From contig NZ_CP186540.1 of assembly GCF_049389645.1 (NCBI RefSeq), forward strand, positions 1,426,001-1,490,000: DNA of 64,000 nucleotides, in the 5' to 3' direction. Positions within the stretch are counted from its first letter, which is position 1. Every line of letters begins with the position of its first letter. This DNA is from Alkalibacterium sp049389645 (GTDB taxonomy: Bacteria > Bacillota > Bacilli > Lactobacillales > Carnobacteriaceae_A). Under the pieces are notes generated by a model. That model had not been told where the DNA came from. It worked only from the letters and a program-made list of their open reading frames with translations, and ran no database searches. Shown piece after piece: positions 41,647 to 51,300 of the stretch. Made by a program: the position numbers and the translations under genes.

Positions 41647-43446
41647 ATGCGAAATAATAGAAAACAGGATATAGAAATATTAGTTAATCAAATAGCTTCA
41701 ATACAACTACCACCATTCTTGAGTTATTTAAAAAAGGATTCTGATAATTTGTTTAATGCAATGAATGATAATAAAATAAAGATATATAAACAAAATACTT
41801 CTAACAACTTATTAGAAGTAGATGTAAGTTTAATACAAGTGCCAAAATATATTTTTAATAAAGGGGCAGAATCAATTAAATACTACTCTTTTAAGAATGA
41901 TTTAAGTAAGAGACCTATGGGTATTCCGAATCCAGTTTGGTTCTATTGTTTTGTTTATAACATCATAAGATCTAGTGAATCATGGTTAAAGGAATTGTAT
42001 CATGACGAAAAAAATATGCAAGATTTTATACACCATTCAAATTCTCCCATTTTAGGTCGAGAGAACATATTGAAATTTGAATATAATGATCAAGAAATTG
42101 TATTGAAAAATTATTTGTCAGGAATTTCAAATGGGAAATCTAATAGTAAAGCTTTTAAAAATAATCAAGAAAAGACTATGAAAATTGAAGGAACAAATCC
42201 TATGTACTTAAAAATAGATGTGGAAAGTTATTTTCAAAATATATACACTCACCAATTTTCTAAGTTAAGTAATCAAACTCCATATAATAAAATTGATAAT
42301 AGTGATAATAAAATTACCGATTTTTTCCAATTTTTAGATAAATATAATATGGCAGTGAATGACAATCACACAAAAGGCATATTACAAGGACCAATATCTT
42401 CAGCTATAAGTGCAGAATTTATTGGAATAAGCCTAGACTGTGAGGTGGTTTCAAGCGGACTTAATCTACCGTTTGTAAGGTACGTAGATGACTTCACTTT
42501 TTTTTCTGATGAATATTCCAAATTAGAATTACAAATTGAGAATATGGATAGAATATTAAGGAAAGTGGGTCTGTCCAGAAAAAGCGAAAAAACTATTTTA
42601 GAAAAAGGGTTTTCACCTAATAAGAGCGCAAATTTATCTGAAATTTTTTTCAGATTACCATTTTTAGAATTAAAAAACTCCAATTATCAAATGCAAAAGA
42701 ATGATTTTCTAAATATAAGAAGCTATCTTCATGTATTAATCAATGAAATGAACATTCCTCAAATTAGAAGTTTGTTAACAATTATTAATAAATTTATGAT
42801 TGAAAATTATAAGTTGAAAAGTATGTCAAGTGGACAGTCAGTTTTTTTAGTGCCAATGATTCTTAAACTAGCCTATTCTTTTCCTGTGATTACAAGTCAT
42901 ATCTACCGTCTCTTGGATACCCTTTGTGAAATTTCTGAGAAAAGCGAATTGCATAGAATAATTAATATTATATTGGATAATTCTGAGTACATAGAAAGCT
43001 ACTACGCTGAAACAGAAATTCAAATATGGCATTATTATATTCTTTCAAAATATGCGAAAGCAAAAACTAGGAATAAGGTATTAAGAAAGCTTTTTTCAAA
43101 GTTTAAAAATGATTCTCATTCTACAGACCCAATTATATTGGCTTTTTTTATCAATAAAAACTTTTCAGAGAATTTTATGATATATGAGCACGTCAAAAAT
43201 ACGTATATGTATGAGTGTGGACTTGATTCAAAGTCGTCCACTAATTTACAAGGAATTGGAAGTTCTCGCTGGTGGATAGTTGTAGTAGAGTTATATAAAT
43301 ATACTATAAAAAAGAGAAACTCAATTTCAAAAACAACAAAATATAGAAAAGAATTCAACAAAATTAGTAAAAAAATAGAGTCTTTATTTGGTACTAAAAC
43401 TACTCCAAATTACAACGAACTGGGAATATTTTTATTTATTCTTTGA
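41647..43446 (+). CDS. Abi/UG-class reverse transcriptase
   Basis: 599 residues. RT motifs: LSKRPMGIPNP (about 95-105), motif A with Asp191 in YLKIDVESYFQNIYTH, motif B GILQGPISSAISAEF (244-258) and motif C YVDD at 279-282. There is no maturase or endonuclease domain, so it is not a group II intron. Retrons are shorter, about 300-400 residues. After about residue 330 comes a roughly 270-residue helical region, as in AbiA, AbiK and other defence RTs, where it forms a repeat-like scaffold; AbiK has about this length. Such enzymes block phage, often by untemplated or RNA-templated DNA synthesis. Strongly AT-rich, TTGAGGAG upstream, PIN nuclease gene before it. Exact class not assigned. Confidence 0.85.
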   Translation: MRNNRKQDIEILVNQIASIQLPPFLSYLKKDSDNLFNAMNDNKIKIYKQNTSNNLLEVDVSLIQVPKYIFNKGAESIKYYSFKNDLSKRPMGIPNPVWFYCFVYNIIRSSESWLKELYHDEKNMQDFIHHSNSPILGRENILKFEYNDQEIVLKNYLSGISNGKSNSKAFKNNQEKTMKIEGTNPMYLKIDVESYFQNIYTHQFSKLSNQTPYNKIDNSDNKITDFFQFLDKYNMAVNDNHTKGILQGPISSAISAEFIGISLDCEVVSSGLNLPFVRYVDDFTFFSDEYSKLELQIENMDRILRKVGLSRKSEKTILEKGFSPNKSANLSEIFFRLPFLELKNSNYQMQKNDFLNIRSYLHVLINEMNIPQIRSLLTIINKFMIENYKLKSMSSGQSVFLVPMILKLAYSFPVITSHIYRLLDTLCEISEKSELHRIINIILDNSEYIESYYAETEIQIWHYYILSKYAKAKTRNKVLRKLFSKFKNDSHSTDPIILAFFINKNFSENFMIYEHVKNTYMYECGLDSKSSTNLQGIGSSRWWIVVVELYKYTIKKRNSISKTTKYRKEFNKISKKIESLFGTKTTPNYNELGIFLFIL

Positions 43447-43580
43447 TTCAATCGGAATTTAAAAATCAATAAAACAGTTCTGGTTAAAAATTGAAAAATG
43501 TAGAGTATTATCTGTAATAATAAGCTTAAATTAAATTTGTATGATTAATGTAATAGTAATAATTATTTTATAGTTTAAGT

Positions 43581-43625
43581 CAAAAACCCTAGCAGAGATT
43601 AAAATCTATCTGCTAGGGCTTTGAT
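43581..43625. terminator. Bidirectional terminator between the RT and methyltransferase genes
   Basis: AACCCTAGCAGA pairs with TCTGCTAGGGCTT around an A-rich loop, with A and T tracts on either side. It serves convergent transcripts. Confidence 0.7.
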
Positions 43626-43627
43626 TA

Positions 43628-44911
43628 TTACATTATATTTTGTAATTCGTCTCCAATACGTTTTACTATTTCAGTTACAAGTGCATTACCCATAAAGAAC
43701 ATACGCATACGATCCGAGACTTCTACTACTTCGCCTGTGGAAATCTTTTTATATTTAGTCCAATCATCAGGGAAATCCTGTAAACGTTCAGCTTCGATTG
43801 GTGTCAATAAACGGTATCGTTCGTTGATATGCAATAGATGTGTTGATCGATTGACTGACCCTTCAGAAGTTAACATCGTTCTTCCGGGAAGTTCTAAATT
43901 ATCATGAGGAGACATTCCTCCTTCAGCAAAAATATATTTATGTCCCGTTGCAGAAGTTCTTTCAATTTTTTTAGATCCACGAAGGTATTTAAACTTATCG
44001 AGTTTGTCTTCATTTTGCAGAAAAAATTTTTCTCGGATTTCATTTTCAGGCTGGATGATATCTCCTAATGTGATAGGTTCTTCCTCCAACGTAGATTTTG
44101 TATCGATAGTAAAGTATCGACCATGTCTCATGACACCTGTATTCCAAACTTTTCCTGTGAACTCATCAGATATTTTTACAATATCATCAGATAGATCATA
44201 TGAAGCATGTCGAGATTTATTAGGAATATGTTCAACAGGAAATTGCCTAGCAAATAATCCTTTACTAAAGATGTACTCGTCATATAAATGGTCATCGAAT
44301 AAGTCGGCAGAATGTTTAGCTTCGAATTCACTATCTGTATTTTTAGCAAAATCAGTATCATTTCGATACACAAAGAAAAAGACTCTTCGACGACGTTGGC
44401 TGCGTCCATATTCAGCTGCATTTATTACACGCCATTCGACAGAATAACCTAGTTCGTTGAATGCAGCTAGCATTACTGCAAAATCTCTACCTCTTTGTTT
44501 TGAAGGTGCTTTAAGTAGACGGTCTACATTTTCAAGAATAAGATATTCCGGACGGATATGATTAGTAGCACGTATGATTTCCCAAAAAAGCACACCTTTT
44601 TTGCCTTCGATGCCTAATTCATTTTTTTTACTTCTTGCTACAGAGTAATCTTGACAAGGAAAACCACCCACTATAATATTTGCATCCATCTTTTCAAATT
44701 CTTCGTTTGATATTTCAGAAATATCTTCATTTATATTGATACTATCAGAGAAGTGAAGATTATATACTTCAAATGCATCTTGAGATTTACGAGAAGGTTC
44801 CCACTGATTAGACCATTTGGTTTTAAATAATTCAGGGTTAGAGTTCTCCAATCCTACTCTAAAACCTCCGACTCCAGCAAATAGCTCTAATACTTTCAAT
44901 TCATCTTTCAT
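43628..44911 (-). CDS. DNA (cytosine-5) methyltransferase of the GATC system
   Basis: 427 residues from the ATG at 44911 (AAAGGA upstream; the TTG at 44935 is out). Motif I FAGVGG (11-16), motif IV GGFPCQDYS with catalytic Cys86, motif VI ENV at 127-129, motif VIII QRRRRVFFF, and motif X FMGNALVTEIVKRIG near the end. Target recognition lies between about 190 and 340. It protects host DNA by making 5-methylcytosine, inferred to be in GATC because the partner endonuclease is a Sau3AI relative. Confidence 0.92.
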   Translation of the reverse strand: MKDELKVLELFAGVGGFRVGLENSNPELFKTKWSNQWEPSRKSQDAFEVYNLHFSDSININEDISEISNEEFEKMDANIIVGGFPCQDYSVARSKKNELGIEGKKGVLFWEIIRATNHIRPEYLILENVDRLLKAPSKQRGRDFAVMLAAFNELGYSVEWRVINAAEYGRSQRRRRVFFFVYRNDTDFAKNTDSEFEAKHSADLFDDHLYDEYIFSKGLFARQFPVEHIPNKSRHASYDLSDDIVKISDEFTGKVWNTGVMRHGRYFTIDTKSTLEEEPITLGDIIQPENEIREKFFLQNEDKLDKFKYLRGSKKIERTSATGHKYIFAEGGMSPHDNLELPGRTMLTSEGSVNRSTHLLHINERYRLLTPIEAERLQDFPDDWTKYKKISTGEVVEVSDRMRMFFMGNALVTEIVKRIGDELQNIM

Positions 44912-45021
44912 TATACGAACATCCTTTCGAGTCAACTATGGATATTATACACTAAATATGGAAAAAGATCAAGATCGAATTTCAAAATAATCGATCAATT
45001 ACAAAAAAGAAACGATACTGA

Positions 45022-45462
45022 TTACGACTCAGTATCGTTTCTTCTATTTTCTATGAATGATATGATTTTCGAAATACAGTATTCTGTGTCTTTGAGAACT
45101 TCTTTCTCCCAGAAATGAATCGGTAGCCAGCCTTTGTCTATTAGTAATTCATCATTTCTCTTGTCTCTATCCATGTTTTCTTCTATTTTTTCTACCCAAT
45201 AATCTTTATTCTTTTTTAATCTATTCTTTTTGTATTCCCAATCTTTGCCATGCCAAAACTCACCATCTATAAAAATCGCTATTTTATATTTAGTAATAGC
45301 TATATCAGGAGAGCCCGGTAATTTTTTATAATTTTTCCTGTAACGTACACCTAGATGCCATAACGATTTGGCAAGGAGAGTCTCTGCTTTTCCTTCTTTT
45401 AATCTAACGTTAGACATCCTTTTCGATATTTCAGGAGTGGTTTCAAGGTTTCTATGTTTCAT
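45022..45462 (-). CDS. vsr: very short patch repair endonuclease
   Basis: 146 residues, the usual Vsr size. GVRYRKNYKKLPGSPDIAIT and FIDGEFWHGKDW carry catalytic Asp53 and the conserved FWHG with His71, and ENMDRDKRNDELLIDKGW is the family end. It nicks at T:G mismatches left when 5-methylcytosine deaminates, preventing loss of methylated sites. It stands upstream of the methyltransferase on the same strand, 110 nt apart. A Vsr with a Sau3AI-type system fits the mutational cost of cytosine-5 methylation. Confidence 0.93.
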   Translation of the reverse strand: MKHRNLETTPEISKRMSNVRLKEGKAETLLAKSLWHLGVRYRKNYKKLPGSPDIAITKYKIAIFIDGEFWHGKDWEYKKNRLKKNKDYWVEKIEENMDRDKRNDELLIDKGWLPIHFWEKEVLKDTEYCISKIISFIENRRNDTES

Positions 45463-45657
45463 TTCGAAAGTCCTCCTTCGTATAGTAAATTCATTATCTA
45501 CATACTAAATTATACTATATTAATTGGGTGTGATTGAACATCATCACTTATAGATTAATAGAGTCTTAGTCTTAGAAATGATTATAAGAAAATTAATATA
45601 GTTTTTTAACAAAATTCGATTGAAATTAGGTATACTGGACATAAGGAGGTAATTATT

Positions 45658-47118
45658 ATGGTTAAATATAAATCAATAGAGGAAGTACATAATCATGCAA
45701 AGAAAGCCGTTGGTAAAACCGTATTCGAACTGAATGAATCTGAAAGTATTCAATATTCTAAAAGTTCAGTCGGTGATGCATTTGAAAAGTGGTTCGGCAA
45801 GGAAAAAGACAGTAGTAGTAAACCTGATATAGAAGAGGTAGGAGTTGAATTAAAAGCTACGCCTTTTAAAAAGTTAAAAAATGGAAAGTATAGTGCAAAA
45901 GAAAGATTAGTATTGAACATCATAAATTATCATAATGTAGCAGAAGAAAATTTTGAAGACAGCCATTTTTTATTTAAAAATGGAAAAATGGAAATAGCTT
46001 TTTATGAATACTTAAAAGATACCCCGAAAGACCAATGGAGTATTCACGAGACGATCTTTTATGAGATGTCTAAAAACCCTAAAGATTTTGAGATTATAAA
46101 AAATGACTGGGAAAAAATCAATACATACGTCAAAGATGGAAGAGCACATGAATTAAGCGAAAGTTTAACTAATTATTTGTCTGCTTGTACAAAAGGTGCT
46201 AACTCAAAGTCAGTAAGGAGCCAACCATTCTCGCCTATTCCTGCAAAACAAAGAGCTTACTCTCTTAAAGCGAGTTATATGACGTCAATTTTGAGAAAAT
46301 ACATATTTGGTGATGAGACAATTGAATCGATAGTAAAAGATCGATTTGAACTGAAAACCAAAGATTTGGAAGAAATCGTTCTAGAAAGATTCAATCCGTA
46401 TATAGGCTGGTCTAAAAATAAATTAAAAGAACATTTTGGGATCAAGAAAGAATCAAAGCAAACAAATTATCAAATAGCGGCAGCTATTCTAAATTTGAAA
46501 GGAAAGTATTTGAGAACTGATTCATTCGGAAAAGTAGATGAGTTTGAAAAAGCTTCAATCCTTGTTAAAACTGTAAAATTTAATGAGAATAATACAAATA
46601 AAGAAAACATGTCTTTTCCAGCTTTTACTTTCAATGAATTGAGTAAAGAGATATGGATCGATGAGGATGGAGAACCTTCAGCAGAATGGCATAATTTCCT
46701 TTTAGATACTCGCTTTTTATTTTTTGTAGTTAAAACAGAAAATGGCAAGGATACTTTTAAAGGTGTTAAGTTCTTTTCTATGCCTGAAGAAGATTTACAA
46801 GGTCCTGTAAAAGAAGTTTGGGAAGATACGGTTTATAAAATCAATACGGGAGTAGAGTTAACTGGAGTAAAAAGAGGGAATAAATTCAGGATAGAAAATA
46901 ATTTTATTTCAAAATCTGATGATATGATCTGCCATGTCAGACCTCATGGAGGGAAACGAGATTATTCTGAAAACGGAAAACATGCGGACAAATTACCAGT
47001 TGAAGTTAAATGGACCAATAAGCCAGAAAGTTTAGATTTTTCTAATCAATGGATGACTAATCAGTCTTTTTGGTTGAATAATAGTTATATAAAAAAACAG
47101 TTAATAGATTTGCTGTAG
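45658..47118 (+). CDS. Sau3AI-type restriction endonuclease (GATC)
   Basis: 486 residues against 489 for Sau3AI, and from memory the two agree through their whole length. The N-terminal MutH-like domain has QYSKSSVGDAFEKWFG and the catalytic set Asp57, Glu64, Lys66 in PDIEEVGVELKATPFKKL; the C-terminal half is the second, inactive MutH-like domain (LLDTRFLFFVVK, KGVKFFSMPEEDLQGPV, MICHVRPHGGKRDY). It is predicted to cut before the G of unmethylated GATC. Divergent from vsr and the methyltransferase. TAAGGAGG precedes the ATG. The name follows similarity, not tests. Confidence 0.92.
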   Translation: MVKYKSIEEVHNHAKKAVGKTVFELNESESIQYSKSSVGDAFEKWFGKEKDSSSKPDIEEVGVELKATPFKKLKNGKYSAKERLVLNIINYHNVAEENFEDSHFLFKNGKMEIAFYEYLKDTPKDQWSIHETIFYEMSKNPKDFEIIKNDWEKINTYVKDGRAHELSESLTNYLSACTKGANSKSVRSQPFSPIPAKQRAYSLKASYMTSILRKYIFGDETIESIVKDRFELKTKDLEEIVLERFNPYIGWSKNKLKEHFGIKKESKQTNYQIAAAILNLKGKYLRTDSFGKVDEFEKASILVKTVKFNENNTNKENMSFPAFTFNELSKEIWIDEDGEPSAEWHNFLLDTRFLFFVVKTENGKDTFKGVKFFSMPEEDLQGPVKEVWEDTVYKINTGVELTGVKRGNKFRIENNFISKSDDMICHVRPHGGKRDYSENGKHADKLPVEVKWTNKPESLDFSNQWMTNQSFWLNNSYIKKQLIDLL

Positions 47119-47149
47119 TAAAAGAGTAATAGATAGTGAAACTAATTTT

Positions 47150-47879
47150 GGTCTTTTTATTTTTCAAATCGGTTATATGTTCCAAAAATATTTCTATTGG
47201 TATTTTGTATTCTAAAGGCTTTGTAGTTTTTTTCTTTTGATAGTGACGGATGAAACGAACTCTTTTTCAATGGTATTTAAATTCATTTGCTTATACAGAA
47301 GGTCTCGTCTGATCAAGACCTTAGATTGTTCAATTCAGTCCATGCTGAGAAGGACAGCCCATATCGCAAAGAAAATAGAGACGTTATGATGGTTACTAAT
47401 ACTTTTCCAATTAGAAAACTCTTTACCGCAGTCAAAGGTAATGGATTTGAACAGGTTTAGTGGAAGATAATCAAACCAAAAAACAAGACGTTTTTCGATG
47501 TCTTTGGCTTTTCGGCCATCAGATTTTAAAGTAATGATGAGATTGGAAAGAAGCTCGACCAATATAATCACGGAACTTTTGTGAGTGAGACCAACGATGA
47601 TTGTAGGCTGCTTTTCAACTTGATATAAGCAACTTGATTCTCTGGTAATTCTATTTTCTTAGCGCCGCATTTCTTCTTGTAATCTTTATACCGACTATAA
47701 TAGTCTTGAACGATTTTGCCCTCTTCAAGAAAATATATGATGATATAAACCGGCTGTTTTGAACGTCCCAGTCTAGCTACTATTTCTGGAGCAGAGAGTT
47801 CAATAGTAAGGTAAGTATCTATCCATCCATCCATCCAAGTTCTTCCATGGCAAGATGATTTTAGGCCGTTTGTTGTCAC
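47150..47879 (-). pseudogene. IS30 family transposase, inactivated
   Basis: Three separate frames on the minus strand recover one IS30-type protein. N-terminal part: WIDTYLTIELSAPEIVARLG, YYSRYKDYKKKCGAKKIELP. Middle: SITFDCGKEFSNWKSISNHH with the catalytic Asp (FDCGKEF). C-terminal part: DLLYKQMNLNTIEKEFVSSV, LEYKIPIEIFLEHIT. At least two frameshifts separate them, and the sequence between QSSL and IILVEL is shortened. The 3' end has merged with the 3' end of the restriction gene. I did not find convincing terminal inverted repeats. Confidence 0.8.
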
Positions 47880-48046
47880 TCTCCTAATTTTCGTGGTTGT
47901 TAATTTTGGAATGAGAGTACCACAAATGGTTTTTTAATCGTTTAGCTTAATTTTACAATTCAAGAAATGAAAAATTAATATTAAAATAAATATATGTGTG
48001 TTTATGATAGAGTCATTTTCAATAATAAACGTAAGGAGGTTTATTT

Positions 48047-48901
48047 ATGTCGACGTACTTAAAATGTATACCTGCTAGAAGTACTCAGTTTATTAACACA
48101 AAAAAACGAAATATTGATTTTTATGAAGCATTCAGAATGTATGCAAGGGAGTTAACTATATTAGCTGGGAATTCAAAAAATGTCAAAAGTGGTAAAGCAG
48201 ATTCTTACTCACGTTATCTTGTTAGACTAGTTTATAATTACGAAATGATTTTTAACGATAAAATAAATGATTTAGACTCTTTTTTTGCGTATGAAAAGCT
48301 AAATAAACTAACTCAAATAATTGATTACTCGATCTTCAATAAGAATGAAAATCACTTTCCGAGCGCTACTTTAAATTGTTATTTATCCTATTTAACATTC
48401 CTAAACGATAAAGTAGAAAAATTTAGAGATAATGAGATGAACGCTCAAATAAATTTATTATCTTATAAAGATTCTATGGAAAGCTTAACTGACAAATCTA
48501 TTTCAAGTAAAAAAAATAGAGGAAATAAAATATTTATTAATGGCAGATATAGTTATTCTCGTAACATTATAGAAAGTAATAAAGCTAAAATGAATAGTGG
48601 ATGGAAATGCGAATATAATAATAATCATAAGACATTCACCAATATAAGAAATAAAGAGCCTTATATTGAAGCTCATCACTTAATACCTATGGCAGCACAA
48701 GATTATTTTCTCTATAATATTGATTTTTCAGACAATATAGTATGTTTATGTCCAACCTGTCATAGCAAAATACATCATTCTATATACCCCGAACGGAAGA
48801 AAACAATTGAGACATTGTTTAACAAAAGAGAGTTTAAATATGAAAAATATGGAATAGAAATTGATAGGGGAAAATTACTGACGTTCTATGGTGTTTTATG
48901 A
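48047..48901 (+). CDS. HNH endonuclease
   Basis: 284 residues. The C-terminal HNH/McrA-type finger is at about 207-250: EAHHLIPMAAQDYF (His210/211), DNIVCLCPTCHSKIHH (Asn230, Cys235, Cys238, His243/244). A region with WKCEYNNNH just before may be a second finger. The N-terminal 150 residues are helical and not recognised; they may recognise modified DNA. AAGGAGG precedes the ATG. It sits at the right end of the island, next to the dead IS30, and may be a restriction enzyme without a methylase or a type IV enzyme. Confidence 0.8.
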   Translation: MSTYLKCIPARSTQFINTKKRNIDFYEAFRMYARELTILAGNSKNVKSGKADSYSRYLVRLVYNYEMIFNDKINDLDSFFAYEKLNKLTQIIDYSIFNKNENHFPSATLNCYLSYLTFLNDKVEKFRDNEMNAQINLLSYKDSMESLTDKSISSKKNRGNKIFINGRYSYSRNIIESNKAKMNSGWKCEYNNNHKTFTNIRNKEPYIEAHHLIPMAAQDYFLYNIDFSDNIVCLCPTCHSKIHHSIYPERKKTIETLFNKREFKYEKYGIEIDRGKLLTFYGVL

Positions 48902-49383
48902 TTTCAAGTACCTTTAACGTATTAGTCAATTTGCGTTTATATGGATATTTTGTCATATACTTAAAGAGATAAACTGGTAGATGGTTTAACAGTGTATCTT
49001 TTTTTCTTTTAAGTTACTTTTATCGATGATTCCAACTTTTATTGCTGTTATTACTTATTAAACTCTGGTTTAAGACTTACAGAGCAATTTTTTATAAAAA
49101 TTTCTTCATACGAGATGTGCATTAAGTGTTTTATCGAATTATTAAGGTGATCAGTTGGAATCAAATTGTTGTGAAAATTTAAATATATCAGGAAATTAAT
49201 ATCTATTGCCTAGCAAAACCCGAACATTGATGATGTAAATACTAAATACATGCGTAATTTCATTGACCTGAGTTAACTGCTTTGATACCATTGTTCTGTG
49301 ATTGAATTATAGATAAACTCAATTCCATAAATGGATAAAAGTGAAGGCTCTTAAATGCAGTACTTTACTAAGGAGGATTTTCA
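48902..49383. other. AT-rich gap between the HNH gene and purA
   Basis: About 480 bp. Every frame is broken by stops and no known RNA motif was seen. The composition is that of the island until about 49.3 kb. The purA ribosome site CTAAGGAGG closes the gap. Confidence 0.5.
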
Positions 49384-50667
49384 ATGTCAACATTTGTAGT
49401 TTTAGGTGCGCAATGGGGAGACGAAGGAAAAGGTAAAATGACCGATTTCCTGGCTGAAAGTGTCGATCTGGTCGTCAGGTTTCAAGGCGGAAACAATGCC
49501 GGTCATACGGTCGTAGTGGGCGAGAGTAAGTATATGCTCCACTTGATTCCTTCAGGTATTTTATATGATGATAAACTAAACATCTTAGGTAACGGGACCG
49601 TGATCGATCCGGAAGCACTTTTCAAAGAAATCAACTATTTGGAAAATCTGGGTATAAGCGTTACACCAGAAAAACTACTCATCAGTGACCGAGCACAAGT
49701 GATCATGCCGTACCACCGACTGATGGATAATTTAAGCGAAAAATCCAGAACAGACAGTATCGGTACGACAGGCAAAGGGATCGGGCCTTCATATACAGAT
49801 AAAGCCGAGCGCTCTGGGATCAGAATGTGTGACTTGATAAAACCAGTTGTTTTCAAAAGAAAATTGGCAGAAAACATCAAGATCAAGAATGAACTGTTAG
49901 TCAAAATATATAATGCAGAGCCGTTAGATTTTGATGAAATCTACAAGGAATATAGCGCATATGCTGAGAAACTGATTCCGTTTGTACAGGACACGTCAGT
50001 GAGACTGTATGATGAGATCAAAGCCGGTAAGAAAGTATTGTTTGAAGGGGCTCAAGGGATGCTACTGGATATCGATTACGGGACCTATCCTTTCGTGACA
50101 TCCTCAAACACGATTGCCGGGGGAGTCTGTACAGGCACGGGCATCGGTCCGACCATGGTAAACGGCGCTGTTGGTGTGGCCAAAGCGTATACTACACGTG
50201 TCGGCGAAGGTCCTTTCCCAACGGAACTGACAGATGCGACCGGCGACTGGATCAGAGAAAAAGGCGGCGAAGTGGGCGTAACGACAGGCAGAGACCGTCG
50301 CTGCGGCTGGTTGGATCTGGTTATCCTGAAAACCTCTGCACGCGTTTCGGGACTGACGAATCTGGTCGTGACCAAAATAGACACATTAGCTGGCTTAGAT
50401 AAGATCGAAGTCTGTGTGGGTTATAAATTCAACAACAAAGTGATCGATTATTTCCCAGCTAGTTTGGAAGACCTGGCTGAATGCGAACCTGTCTATGAAA
50501 CATTTGACGGCTGGGGCGAAGAAGCGGCGATCGCTAAAACGTACGACGAACTGCCGAAAAACGCCCAGATATATTTGGAGCGTATCGCAGAATTCACCGG
50601 CGTCGAAGTCTCGATCGTTTCTGTCGGACCGAAAAGAGATCAGACGATCGTCGTCAACGAGATATAA
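49384..50667 (+). CDS. purA: adenylosuccinate synthetase
   Basis: 427 residues. It makes adenylosuccinate from IMP, aspartate and GTP, the first step to AMP. GAQWGDEGKGKMTDFLA is the P-loop-like GTP motif with catalytic Asp, GGNNAGHTVVV has the catalytic His, and TGRDRRCGWLD binds IMP. Full length. Single gene here; purB is not adjacent. It marks the return to core chromosome right of the island. Confidence 0.97.
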   Translation: MSTFVVLGAQWGDEGKGKMTDFLAESVDLVVRFQGGNNAGHTVVVGESKYMLHLIPSGILYDDKLNILGNGTVIDPEALFKEINYLENLGISVTPEKLLISDRAQVIMPYHRLMDNLSEKSRTDSIGTTGKGIGPSYTDKAERSGIRMCDLIKPVVFKRKLAENIKIKNELLVKIYNAEPLDFDEIYKEYSAYAEKLIPFVQDTSVRLYDEIKAGKKVLFEGAQGMLLDIDYGTYPFVTSSNTIAGGVCTGTGIGPTMVNGAVGVAKAYTTRVGEGPFPTELTDATGDWIREKGGEVGVTTGRDRRCGWLDLVILKTSARVSGLTNLVVTKIDTLAGLDKIEVCVGYKFNNKVIDYFPASLEDLAECEPVYETFDGWGEEAAIAKTYDELPKNAQIYLERIAEFTGVEVSIVSVGPKRDQTIVVNEI

Positions 50668-51107
50668 AAAAGACTGATTAGTTCCCACTCGATGAGGTTT
50701 TGTCTTGAGTAGTCAGTAGGGGCTTTCTTGGTGCCCACCGAATAAATAGCAGTATCTGAGTGAGCAGTACCCTGTACATTTAGCGCCAACTCATCGCCCA
50801 GATTTTCTTGAACAGGTACTAGGGAGACGCCTTAAGGACCAGTCAAAAGACAAGATAGTTGGAGCAGTCACTAGAGACCCCTTCGAGTGCCCACTGGCCA
50901 GAAAAGACCCTGTGAGCGGGCAGTAAAAGGTGTGGTTAGTGCCTGCCCGATATTTGTTGGATCCCGACTAGTGACTAACCGTTGACATAGCGCCAACTCT
51001 GACACATGAATTTATCGAGCAAGTGCTAACTTTTTATCAAGGGATCACTCAAACTATAAAAGCCAGTCAGTGGTCAGCTTGATTCAATAAAACAACTTTC
51101 AATAAGG
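50668..51107. other. Repetitive gene-free stretch after purA
   Basis: No gene. TAGCGCCAACTC occurs twice (near 50780 and 50988), and the phrase GTGCC(C/T)(A/G)C recurs several times (GTGCCCACCG, GTGCCCACTG, GTGCCTGCCC). CGGGCAG and CTGCCCG form a hairpin around 50917-50951. The G+C content is higher than in the island. It looks like a degenerate array of short repeats. Confidence 0.5.
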
Positions 51108-51141
51108 AAAGCCTTCGACTCTCGGGTCGAAGGTTTCTTTA
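51108..51141 (+). terminator. Terminator before the chemoreceptor gene
   Basis: GCCTTCGAC pairs with GTCGAAGG around TCTCGG, followed by T-rich sequence. Confidence 0.75.
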
Positions 51142-51300
51142 TTTCTTTTAAAAAAAGCAATCTTCGTATCAAAGAGTTTACAAAATAATTATTGTCTCAC
51201 AAAGGTTAATCTCTCTGGCTTCCTTCCGATAATAGAACAGTACGACTCTTTTTAACATGATGAAGAGTCACAGTCGGTATTATTATTGGGGGAATAAAAA

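Noticed and set aside
43116..43361. Antisense frame within the reverse-transcriptase gene (also 42366-42683)
   Set aside because: Low-complexity hydrophobic shadows of an AT-rich gene.
41647..43446. RT as part of a group II intron or retron
   Set aside because: No maturase/HNH domain, no intron domain V-like sequence seen, and far longer than retron RTs with an extended C-terminus.
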